23,509 nucleotides of DNA from an uncultured Collinsella sp. GTDB taxonomy: Bacteria > Actinomycetota > Coriobacteriia > Coriobacteriales > Coriobacteriaceae. Location: positions 1-23,509 of the forward strand of contig CAUDZT010000036.1 of assembly GCA_958453935.1 (NCBI GenBank). Reading direction: 5' to 3'. The notes beneath the pieces are model-generated. The model was not told the DNA's origin. It did not search any database and worked only from the letters and a program-made list of their open reading frames with translations. Position numbers and translations under genes: made by a program. Shown here piece after piece: positions 1 to 6,718 of this stretch. Position 1 is the stretch's first letter, and each line of letters starts with the position of its first letter.

Positions 1-2454
1 GCCGTCGAACGCCCAGCCCTTGCGGGTCGGGGCGGTCTTGGGCAGCGCGAAGGTGTAACTGTCCTTATCTGCAGTCTTATCTTGCAAAAACTTTTGAGGA
101 TAAGCAGGATCGCATGCGCCATTATCATCAAAAGTCAGCGATAACTTTGCTGCGACCTGCCACATGTGAAAATCATCAGTACTGTCGGCATCCCTGACGC
201 GCTTAAGGTAATAGCCCTCACCAACCGCATCCTCGTTGCCAAGAATAAAAGTGCTTTGCTTAGGTGCATCACCACTAGCTTTGGAGAGTACGTAGTTATC
301 TCCGAGTGACGGCAGTTTCAAATTCTGCCAATTGTTCGGATCCACCGTATTAACAGTAGTCTTCCCTGACGATTCCCCTTTTACAATAAGGGGTATGTCG
401 CCGCCATCATCCGTGCCATCATAGTTATTAGTGACAGCTGGCAGTCTAATTTCAGCGTCATCGCCACGGTAATTTCCTTGGAATAATGCGGGTGCCATTA
501 AGGCAAGTTTGCCCTTATTAATAACGGCACCTTTCAAATTACTTGAACCGTGATCGATGAGAATGCCCTTACTGCCAATAGAGGTGGTTCCCTTAACGAA
601 AATATCGTTATAGTTTTTCGCAGTATTGTATTGTTGCTCCCAAGTACCATTGATATCGACATAACCATATACGTAGGCTTGAGAGCCAGCTGTCATCAAA
701 ACGCTGCCCTCATCTACCCGAAGGCCATTGTCTTCAATTAATTCATAGCTAAAAGCATTGTTGCAACCAAATTTGGTCGTTACATTTGTATTCGATTGAC
801 CAGTAATAGCGATCTTATTTACAGAAGAAATCGTACCGGCCGTAATTTCGGAGTTATCAGTAACATTCAATGCAGATGCGTACTTAATATAAGGAATCTC
901 AGCCACAGTCCCTGCAATATTGATTGTGGGAGAAGAAGACCCCTTGGGAAGCCCATAGTACACACCCGTAACGCCCGTAGCTATTTCCGGTCGTCCAGCA
1001 ATATTAATGAAGGAACCGTCAGAAATCGATACATTCTTGTTCGAAGTCAACGAAACGTAGCCAACACTGCCGCTATTCAGACTGATAGATAGCTTTCCTC
1101 TAGCCTTTACGCTCGATCCCTCATCCGACGAATTGGTCAGGTCGTTCTCGCAGAAAACATACCCATGAGAATCGCCCGCTTCATCCCTCAGCTCAACACC
1201 AGAAGCGTTCACGGCGATATCACCGTTTACAGCACTCCACTCTGCTCCATAAATAGAGCCAACATGGGAGCCGTGGACATTAACGGTAATAGATCCGCCA
1301 ACGTTCGCTTTCTTCGAACCTTCAATAAAAGGGACATCATTGGGTATCGATCCACCTTTATCCCAGCCCCAAACATTCTCGTAAGCATCGATAACGACAT
1401 CGCCATCGACCTCATAAACTCCATCTGGGATCATTTGTCCTGCGCCAATTATTGGCCAATTGCTATTAAGACGAAGCGTTTTGTCGGTGTTTTCATAAGT
1501 ACTGCTGCCCGCAATAATATGAATGTTGCCTTTAATAGGCGCAGGGTCACCAAAATGACCGCAAATTTCATTTACCCGACCCGAGCGAACATCAAGCGTC
1601 ACGTTGCCGCGCATCTCGCAACCGTAAGTGCCTTCGATAGCAGGAGAAACTTCGGAGTTGGCATTGTCGTAAACAAGCGTGGCGTTACCACCTACATAAA
1701 CAGCAGGAAAGCCGTTTCCATCGCCGCTCGACCCATCGCCGCGCATGCAACCGGGATTAACGTGATTACCGCTAGCCATGCGAAGGTTACCGCTGATCTC
1801 AAGATAGGTGTCATGCTCGACGGACCCTTGATATGAACCACCGATGACGTCATGAAGGCCAGCGCCACTACCAGGATTGATATATCCAGACGCGGCTATC
1901 ACCACATGTGTGTGATCGACAGTCGACCTATAGCCACCGCCATAAAGTGTTTCAGAGAGGTTGAGCTCGCAGTTACGAGTGAAAACGGTATCGAAACCAT
2001 TGCAATAGAATTTTCCTGAACCAACCACTTCAACGTTGTCAAAAGTACAAGATCCGGAAAGCATGGCACGGTTGGAGAAGTGCAAGGTTGCGCGATTATC
2101 ACCGTCACTCGTCACGGTAATCTTCTTGTTAGCAACGCCGAAAGTCGAAACGTAATCTTGGGTCGGCACCACAAAAGACGAGCCGCCTTTTAGGACAAGT
2201 CTGATCTCCGATAAATTATCGGAGGCGATTTTATTCAGCGCATCCTCAAATGTTGATTGATCATTAACTTGATAAACACCAGATTCTGCTGCATCAGAAT
2301 TCGATTCATCAGATGTTTCATTCACATTCACATCGTTTGACTGCTTATCCGAGACATCAGATTCAGGTTTTTGATCATCACTTGAAACCGTATTGTCGTT
2401 AGACGAAGCCTCGACCGCCCCCCCTTGACCCAGAATCACTATCAGCAGATTCAT
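1..2454 (-). CDS. Large secreted beta-helix-like surface protein, body in shifted frame, C-terminus outside window
   Basis: The minus-strand frame whose codons align with plus positions 1-3, 4-6 and so on has no stop from about 2496 down to base 1, roughly 800 codons, so it is coding even though it has no end in the window. The only in-frame ATG near its 5' end is at 2454, but it gives no signal peptide; the natural N-terminus is in the frame of 2399-2596 and joins here at the G7 tract. After a Ser/Asp/Asn-rich linker the protein shows many loosely repeated strands such as GSITVNVHGSHVGSIYG and GNVTLDVRSGRV, as in parallel beta-helix adhesins. The last visible part (KLSLTFDDNG, then PKTAPTRKGWAFDG) resembles a Listeria-Bacteroides/InlB B-type repeat, common in cell-wall proteins of gut Gram-positives. 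The sequence is visibly richer in A+T than the core genes to its right. A surface or adhesive role is inferred; the anchor, if any, is outside the window. Confidence 0.75.
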   Translation of the reverse strand, partial: MNLLIVILGQGGAVEASSNDNTVSSDDQKPESDVSDKQSNDVNVNETSDESNSDAAESGVYQVNDQSTFEDALNKIASDNLSEIRLVLKGGSSFVVPTQDYVSTFGVANKKITVTSDGDNRATLHFSNRAMLSGSCTFDNVEVVGSGKFYCNGFDTVFTRNCELNLSETLYGGGYRSTVDHTHVVIAASGYINPGSGAGLHDVIGGSYQGSVEHDTYLEISGNLRMASGNHVNPGCMRGDGSSGDGNGFPAVYVGGNATLVYDNANSEVSPAIEGTYGCEMRGNVTLDVRSGRVNEICGHFGDPAPIKGNIHIIAGSSTYENTDKTLRLNSNWPIIGAGQMIPDGVYEVDGDVVIDAYENVWGWDKGGSIPNDVPFIEGSKKANVGGSITVNVHGSHVGSIYGAEWSAVNGDIAVNASGVELRDEAGDSHGYVFCENDLTNSSDEGSSVKARGKLSISLNSGSVGYVSLTSNKNVSISDGSFINIAGRPEIATGVTGVYYGLPKGSSSPTINIAGTVAEIPYIKYASALNVTDNSEITAGTISSVNKIAITGQSNTNVTTKFGCNNAFSYELIEDNGLRVDEGSVLMTAGSQAYVYGYVDINGTWEQQYNTAKNYNDIFVKGTTSIGSKGILIDHGSSNLKGAVINKGKLALMAPALFQGNYRGDDAEIRLPAVTNNYDGTDDGGDIPLIVKGESSGKTTVNTVDPNNWQNLKLPSLGDNYVLSKASGDAPKQSTFILGNEDAVGEGYYLKRVRDADSTDDFHMWQVAAKLSLTFDDNGACDPAYPQKFLQDKTADKDSYTFALPKTAPTRKGWAFDG

Positions 2455-2596
2455 TAGACAGATTCTCCGAAGTCGTGTTTTGCTGAGGGTCATTATTCAC
2501 TATTACGTCAGCAAATACGCTCGTAGGAATCGTATTAAACACGAACAAAAAAGAGACGAGCCAAACGAGAGCTCGCCTGCAACGTGGCAATCTCAC
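2399..2596 (-). CDS. Signal-peptide N-terminus of the surface protein, cut short by frameshift
   Basis: This is a 65-codon frame with a GTG start at 2596, preceded by AAAGGG. Residues 1-30 form a clear Sec signal peptide: basic start (RLPRCRR), hydrophobic core (ALVWLVSFLFVFNTI) and an SVFA cleavage site before DVIV. The rest is Ser/Asn/Asp-rich (SENLSNESADSDSGS) and matches in style the linker of the downstream frame. In this reading the ribosome passes the G7 tract, adds RGGGRGFV and stops at 2399-2401. Removing one G (or adding two) would continue into the linker as SRGAVEASSNDN and into the 800-codon body. As written, the cell would make only a short secreted peptide. Alternatives are a real phase-OFF allele, a decayed gene, a homopolymer sequencing error or +1 ribosomal slippage. 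Confidence 0.75.
   Translation of the reverse strand: MRLPRCRRALVWLVSFLFVFNTIPTSVFADVIVNNDPQQNTTSENLSNESADSDSGSRGGGRGFV
2418..2424 (-). repeat. G7 homopolymer at the frame junction (candidate phase-variation switch)
   Basis: There are seven consecutive C on the plus strand, G on the coding strand. The tract lies about 58 codons into the surface gene, exactly where the open frame passes from the signal-peptide frame to the body frame. Six or nine G would make one continuous protein; seven does not. Homopolymer G/C runs in the 5' part of surface genes are a known substrate for slipped-strand phase variation. The tract is short for that mechanism, so an ordinary indel or sequencing error remains possible. 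Confidence 0.6.
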
Positions 2597-2600
2597 AAAC

Positions 2601-2639
2601 CGCCCTTTCTACTCAACTGACATGAACCGGTAAAGGGCG
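2601..2639 (-). promoter_or_regulatory. Inverted repeat that could mask the surface-gene ribosome binding site
   Basis: CGCCCTTT at 2601-2608 and AAAGGGCG at 2632-2639 are exact inverted repeats with a 23-nt spacer. In the minus-strand transcript the downstream arm (AAAGGGCG) contains the only Shine-Dalgarno-like sequence before the GTG at 2596, so an 8-bp stem would hide it. This suggests translational control, or only a leader hairpin; no riboswitch class is recognised. Confidence 0.4.
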
Positions 2640-2707
2640 ACAAAATACCCAGAGGCAAAGGCATATATTTCACTCTTACCGAATGTACTGTCTGGCACAT
2701 TGGTTTT

Positions 2708-2735
2708 AGTTTAATACCAGTGTTTTGTCTGACAA
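2708..2735 (-). promoter_or_regulatory. Putative sigma-70 promoter of the surface protein gene
   Basis: On the minus strand TTGTCA (plus 2730-2735) is followed after 16 bp by TAAACT (plus 2708-2713), a fair -35/-10 pair about 110 bp upstream of the GTG start. The -35 sits inside the 11-bp palindrome TTGTCTGACAA (2725-2735), and a related TGTCTGGCACA lies at 2689-2699, so a repressor or activator could act here. The call is by eye only. Confidence 0.4.
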
Positions 2736-2828
2736 GAGAACGCGTTTATTGCCATGAAATAGAAACGACCAAAAACTAGTGTCACGACCAGCCAGAATTG
2801 ATCGATGTGCATTAATTTCCTAAGACCT

Positions 2829-2850
2829 AATGAACAAACAATGAACAAAC
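2829..2850. repeat. Tandem 11-bp repeat AATGAACAAAC x2
   Basis: Two perfect, directly adjacent copies of AATGAACAAAC, about 190 bp upstream of adhE. An 11-bp period puts both copies on the same helix face, which suits cooperative regulator binding, but chance is possible. Confidence 0.5.
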
Positions 2851-2918
2851 TCCACACCATAGCCATGGGGAAACTAGGAATTCGCCCGGAGAAGACGTTG
2901 AGCTTTTAGTTAAATGGT

Positions 2919-2948
2919 TAAAACGCTTCAGTTTATTGAAGCGTTTTA
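2919..2948. promoter_or_regulatory. Perfect 12-bp inverted repeat upstream of adhE
   Basis: TAAAACGCTTCA (2919-2930) and TGAAGCGTTTTA (2937-2948) are exact complements around a 6-nt loop (GTTTAT). It lies about 47 bp upstream of the putative adhE -10, so it may be an operator or, less likely, a small terminator. It does not match the Rex consensus (TTGTGA-n6-TCACAA) that often controls adhE. Confidence 0.5.
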
Positions 2949-2991
2949 GTGTGCCTTTTAGAGGAATCTGACCGTTCGCCGAATAATTTCT

Positions 2992-3000
2992 TGCTATCAT
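2992..3000 (+). promoter_or_regulatory. Putative extended -10 promoter of adhE
   Basis: TGC followed by TATCAT (2995-3000) fits an extended -10 element; no good -35 is seen at the standard distance, which such promoters tolerate. The transcript would start near 3007, leaving a leader of about 34 nt with AAGGAGA at 3029-3035. The same TGCTATCAT stands before rpsB. Confidence 0.45.
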
Positions 3001-3040
3001 GCAAGGCGTAGGGTAAATCTCCGATCGCAAGGAGACACAA

Positions 3041-5689
3041 ATGGTGAAAAAGTCACCGGAAAACACTACTCCCGCAATTGTGGACAACGTAGAGGCGCTT
3101 GAGGCTAAGCTCGCTCAGATGCGAGAGGCCCAGGCGCTTTTTGCTACGTACACGCAGGAGCAGGTCGACAAGATCTTCTATGAGGCCGCCATGGCCGCCA
3201 ACAAGGCTCGTATCCCGTTGGCGAAGATGGCCATCGAGGAGACCGGCCGCGGCGTTCTTGAGGACAAGGTCATCAAGAACCACTACGCCGCAGAGTACAT
3301 CTACAACGCTTACAAGAACACCAAGACCTGTGGTGTCCTGGAGCGCGACGAGGCTTATGGCATCACCAAGATCGCCGAGCCCATCGGTATCGTGGGCGCC
3401 GTCATCCCGACGACCAACCCCACCTCCACTGCGATCTTCAAGACGCTGATCAGCCTGAAGACCCGCAACGCCATCATCATCTCCCCGCACCCGGCTGCCG
3501 CCAAGTGCACCATCGCCGCCGCCAAGCTCGTGCTTGACGCCGCCGTCAAGGCCGGCGCCCCCGAGGGTATCATCGGCTGGGTCGATGTCCCCTCCATCGA
3601 GCTGACCAACATGGTCATGCGCGACGTCGACATCATCCTCGCCACCGGTGGCCCGGGCATGGTCAAGGCCGCCTACTCCTCGGGCAAGCCCGCCCTGGGC
3701 GTTGGCGCCGGTAACACCCCGGTCGTCATCGACGACACCGCCGACGTGCTGCTCGCCGTCAACTCCATCATCCACTCCAAGACCTTCGACAACGGCATGA
3801 TCTGCGCTTCCGAGCAGTCCGTGACCGTCATCGACACCATCTATGACCAGGTCAAAGCCGAGTTCCAGAAGCGCGGCTGCTATTTCGTCAAGCAGGGTGC
3901 CGAGATGGAGGCCCTGCGTGCCGCCATGTTCAAGAACGGCGCCCTCGATCACCGCATTCCCGGCATGGCTGCCGCCAAGATCGCCGAGCTCGCCGGCATC
4001 GAGGTTCCCGCCAAGACCAAGATCCTGATCGCCGAGGTCACCTCCACCGACCCCGCCAAGGAAGAGTTCTCCCACGAGAAGCTCTCCCCGGTCCTGGCCA
4101 TGTATCACGCCAAGGACTTCCAGGAGGCCGTCGACAAGGCCGAGCACCTGGTGCTCGCCGGTGGCCCGGGCCACACCGCCTCTCTGTACGTGCACCCCGC
4201 CCAGGCCGAGAAGATCAGTCTGTTCGAGCACGTCATGAAGGCCTGCCGTATCGTCATCAACACCCCGTCCTCGCACGGCGGCATCGGTGATCTGTACAAC
4301 TTTGGCATGAAGCCGTCTCTGACCCTGGGCTGCGGCTCCTGGGGCGGCAACTCCGTCTCCGAGAACGTTGGGGTGAAGCACTTGATCAACGTTAAGACTG
4401 TGGCCGAGCGCCGTGAGAACATGCTGTGGTTCCGCGCTCCCGAGAAGGTCTACTTCAAGAAGGGTTCCACGCCCGTCGCCCTCGACGAGCTCGGTACCGT
4501 CATGGGCAAGAAGCGCGCCTTCATCGTCACCGACCAGTTCCTCTTCAAGAATGGCAACACCCGCGCCATCGAGGCCAAGCTCGACGAGATGGGCATCGCC
4601 CACGACTGCTTCTACGACGTCGAGCCCGATCCGTCGCTGCAGTGCGCACGTCGCGGCGCCAAGCAGATGGCTCTCTTTGAGCCGGACGTCATCATCGCCG
4701 TCGGCGGTGGCTCCGCTATGGACGCCGGCAAGATCATGTGGATGATGTACGAGCACCCCGAGTGCAAGTTTGAGGACATGGCCATGGACTTCATGGACAT
4801 CCGCAAGCGTATCTTCACTTTCCCCGAGATGGGCAAGAAGGCCTACTTCGTCGCCGTCCCGACCTCTTCGGGTACCGGCTCCGAGTGCACGCCGTTCGCC
4901 ATCATCACCGACAAGGAGACCGGCATCAAGTGGCCGCTCGCCGACTACGCGCTGCTCCCCAACATGGCTATCGTCGACGCCGACAACTGCATGACCGCCC
5001 CGCGCGGCCTGACCGCTGCCTCCGGCATCGACGTCATGACCCACGCCATCGAGTCCTACGTCTCCATCATGGCTTCCGACTACACCAAGGGCCTCTCCGA
5101 GCGCGCTGCTAAGCTCGTCTTCGAGAACCTGCCCTCCAGCTTCACGAACGGCGCCAAGGACCCGCACGCCCGCGAGGAGATGCACAACGCCTCCTGCATG
5201 GCCGGCATGGCCTTCGCCAACGCCTTCCTGGGCCTCAACCACTCCATGGCTCACAAGCTCGGCGCCTTCCATCACCTGCCCCACGGCCTCGCCAACGCCG
5301 TCATCCTGACCCGCGTTATGCGCTACAACGCCGCCGAGGCTCCCGTCAAGATGGGCACGTTCTCCCAGTATCCTTACCCCAACGCGCTGCACAACTACGC
5401 CGAGATGGCCAAGTACTGCGGCATCGAGGGCAAGGACGACAAGGAGGTCTTCGAGAACTTCATCACGAAGCTCGAGGAGCTCAAGGACTTCATCGGTGTC
5501 AAGAAGACCATCGCCGACTACGGTGTTGACGAGCAGTACTTCCTCGACACCCTCGACGAGATGACCGAGCAGGCATTCAACGACCAGTGCACCGGCGCTA
5601 ACCCGCGCTACCCGCTCATGAGCGAGATCAAGGAGCTCTACCTGGACGCCTACTACGGCCGCGAGCCTCAGGACTACGCCGTCTGCTAG
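3041..5689 (+). CDS. adhE: Bifunctional acetaldehyde-CoA/alcohol dehydrogenase AdhE
   Basis: Reduces acetyl-CoA to acetaldehyde and then ethanol with two NADH, recycling NAD+ in fermentation; the family forms cytoplasmic helical spirosomes. The 882 residues match the usual AdhE length. The aldehyde dehydrogenase half covers about residues 10-450, with the catalytic cysteine in MICASEQS (C256). After a linker comes the iron-dependent alcohol dehydrogenase half (about 460-875), with the nucleotide-binding AVGGGSAMDAGK near 552 and iron-ligand histidines in DVMTHAIES, GLNHSMAHKLGAFHH and LPHG (about 665-750). The start is ATG with AAGGAGA 5 nt upstream. Codon choice is very biased: no in-register TTA, CTA or TCA over the gene body, so the opposite strand is fully open. 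That bias suggests high expression. An inverted repeat and tandem 11-mer lie upstream, and a GC-rich hairpin follows. Confidence 0.97.
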   Translation: MVKKSPENTTPAIVDNVEALEAKLAQMREAQALFATYTQEQVDKIFYEAAMAANKARIPLAKMAIEETGRGVLEDKVIKNHYAAEYIYNAYKNTKTCGVLERDEAYGITKIAEPIGIVGAVIPTTNPTSTAIFKTLISLKTRNAIIISPHPAAAKCTIAAAKLVLDAAVKAGAPEGIIGWVDVPSIELTNMVMRDVDIILATGGPGMVKAAYSSGKPALGVGAGNTPVVIDDTADVLLAVNSIIHSKTFDNGMICASEQSVTVIDTIYDQVKAEFQKRGCYFVKQGAEMEALRAAMFKNGALDHRIPGMAAAKIAELAGIEVPAKTKILIAEVTSTDPAKEEFSHEKLSPVLAMYHAKDFQEAVDKAEHLVLAGGPGHTASLYVHPAQAEKISLFEHVMKACRIVINTPSSHGGIGDLYNFGMKPSLTLGCGSWGGNSVSENVGVKHLINVKTVAERRENMLWFRAPEKVYFKKGSTPVALDELGTVMGKKRAFIVTDQFLFKNGNTRAIEAKLDEMGIAHDCFYDVEPDPSLQCARRGAKQMALFEPDVIIAVGGGSAMDAGKIMWMMYEHPECKFEDMAMDFMDIRKRIFTFPEMGKKAYFVAVPTSSGTGSECTPFAIITDKETGIKWPLADYALLPNMAIVDADNCMTAPRGLTAASGIDVMTHAIESYVSIMASDYTKGLSERAAKLVFENLPSSFTNGAKDPHAREEMHNASCMAGMAFANAFLGLNHSMAHKLGAFHHLPHGLANAVILTRVMRYNAAEAPVKMGTFSQYPYPNALHNYAEMAKYCGIEGKDDKEVFENFITKLEELKDFIGVKKTIADYGVDEQYFLDTLDEMTEQAFNDQCTGANPRYPLMSEIKELYLDAYYGREPQDYAVC

Positions 5690-5706
5690 TTTTAGCACGG
5701 TTTTTA

Positions 5707-5745
5707 ACGGCGGGGGTGCACGGGTGTTTCACACACCCCCGCCGT
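5707..5745 (+). terminator. GC-rich hairpin between adhE and the kinase gene
   Basis: ACGGCGGGGGTG (5707-5718) pairs perfectly with CACCCCCGCCGT (5734-5745), a 12-bp stem with a 15-nt loop. No U-run follows (CGCTTCTATC), so it may be a weak terminator that lets some transcription into the next gene, or an mRNA-stabilising 3' structure for adhE. Confidence 0.55.
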
Positions 5746-5777
5746 CGCTTCTATCGCATCGTTGAAAGGATGCAACC

Positions 5778-6542
5778 ATGCTGCTACCCGATTCCAAGAC
5801 CGAGCTCGTCCGCCGTGGCAACAAGGTCGTTTACGACCTGGGCGACAAGATTGTCAAGGTCTTTAACGAGACCAAGCCTGTCTCCGACGTGTTCAACGAG
5901 GCTTTGAATCTTGCCCGCATCAATGAGTGCGGCATCCGCAGCCCCAAGGCTCTCGAGGTTTCCCAGCTCGAGAACGCCAACGGCTGGGCGCTCGTGACCG
6001 AGAAGGTTCCGGGCACCACCCTTGCCGAGAAGATGACTGCCGAGCCCCAGCGCTTTGGTGAGTATCTCGAGATGTTCGTCGACCTCCAAATCGAGATCCA
6101 CGGCTACACCTCCCCGCTGCTCAACCGTCAGCGCGACAAGTTCGCCCGCATGATCGACAGCCTTGATCAGCTCAATGCCACCACGCGCTACAACCTTCAG
6201 GAGCGTCTGGACGGCATGACCAAGGAGTTCAAGGTCTGCCACGGCGACTTCAACCCCTCCAACGTCATCGTCGGCGACGACGGCCAGCTCTATGTGTGCG
6301 ACTGGGCACACGCCACCCAGGGCTCCCCTGCTGCCGACGTTGCCACCACCTACCTGCTCTTCGCCCTCAACAGCAAGGATCAGGCCGAGGCCTACCTGGA
6401 GCTCTACTGCGACCGCGCCGACATGCCCATGCAGGTCGTGCGTCAGTGGACGAGCATCGTCGCCGCTTCCGAGCTCGCTCGTAAGCGCAACGTGAACGAT
6501 GAGTTCCTGAAGAACTGGATCGACGTCGTCGATTATCAGTAA
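5778..6542 (+). CDS. Small APH/choline-kinase-fold phosphotransferase
   Basis: The 254-residue protein belongs to the aminoglycoside phosphotransferase (APH) kinase fold. Visible features are an N-lobe strand with lysine in KIVKVFN (K27), the catalytic loop HGDFNPSN (H155-N162, base D157, metal ligand N162) and the metal-binding D175 in CDWAHATQGSPAADVA. It is cytoplasmic, with no signal or membrane segment. The ATG is preceded by AAAGGA at 5765-5770. The substrate cannot be read from the sequence; members phosphorylate aminoglycosides, choline, fructosamines or sugars, and most genomic copies are not resistance genes. It follows adhE by 88 bp on the same strand, separated by a strong hairpin without a U-tract, so it may be transcribed by read-through at a lower level. 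A functional link to AdhE is only positional. Confidence 0.8.
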   Translation: MLLPDSKTELVRRGNKVVYDLGDKIVKVFNETKPVSDVFNEALNLARINECGIRSPKALEVSQLENANGWALVTEKVPGTTLAEKMTAEPQRFGEYLEMFVDLQIEIHGYTSPLLNRQRDKFARMIDSLDQLNATTRYNLQERLDGMTKEFKVCHGDFNPSNVIVGDDGQLYVCDWAHATQGSPAADVATTYLLFALNSKDQAEAYLELYCDRADMPMQVVRQWTSIVAASELARKRNVNDEFLKNWIDVVDYQ

Positions 6543-6576
6543 TATCTGAGCGATTTATTTCGCATCGGAGGCACAA

Positions 6577-6612
6577 GAAAACCCCGCAGCTCATATGGGC
6601 TGTGGGGTTTTC
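6577..6612 (+). terminator. Bidirectional rho-independent terminator after the kinase gene
   Basis: GAAAACCCCGCAGC (6577-6590) pairs with GCTGTGGGGTTTTC (6599-6612) as a 14-bp stem with one G-U pair and an 8-nt loop. It has T-rich sequence on both outer sides, so it can stop transcription from either direction. Confidence 0.8.
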
Positions 6613-6641
6613 CTTTACCCATCGAGTTTATTCACGCAACA

Positions 6642-6685
6642 AAATAGACTGCTCCGCATCTCTTCCTAAGAGAGATACGGAGCAG
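6642..6685 (-). terminator. Terminator of the pyrH-proS operon
   Basis: CTGCTCCGCATCTCT (6649-6663) pairs with AGAGATACGGAGCAG (6671-6685) apart from one mismatch. On the minus strand the stem is followed by CTATTTTGTTG. It lies 34 bp past the proS stop. Confidence 0.75.
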
Positions 6686-6718
6686 CCCCGCAATTACATC
6701 TAATAGCAGAAACGTCGA

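Larger units (their letters stand above)
2597..3040. other. Divergent intergenic region between the surface gene and adhE
   Basis: This 444-bp stretch has no convincing gene; the minus-strand open frame across 2827-3087 reaches into adhE and has no coding character. It holds, left to right, an RBS-masking inverted repeat and promoter for the surface gene, a tandem 11-mer, a perfect inverted repeat, and the adhE extended -10 and Shine-Dalgarno. It is visibly A+T-rich compared with adhE. Confidence 0.7.

Noticed and set aside
1165..1836. Plus-strand 223-codon open frame in the left region
   Set aside because: It is in register with the codons of the surface protein on the minus strand, which has the convincing composition and a signal peptide.
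2919..2948. Rex operator upstream of adhE
   Set aside because: The inverted repeat does not contain TTGTGA/TCACAA half sites.
2827..3087. Minus-strand 86-codon open frame in the adhE upstream region
   Set aside because: Overlaps the adhE start, contains the inverted repeat and shows no family or membrane features.
3053..5698. Open frame of 881 codons on the strand opposite adhE
   Set aside because: It mirrors adhE codon by codon; the strong codon bias (no TTA, CTA, TCA in register) leaves the antisense frame open. The translation is Val/Leu/Gly/Asp/His-rich low-complexity with no family features.
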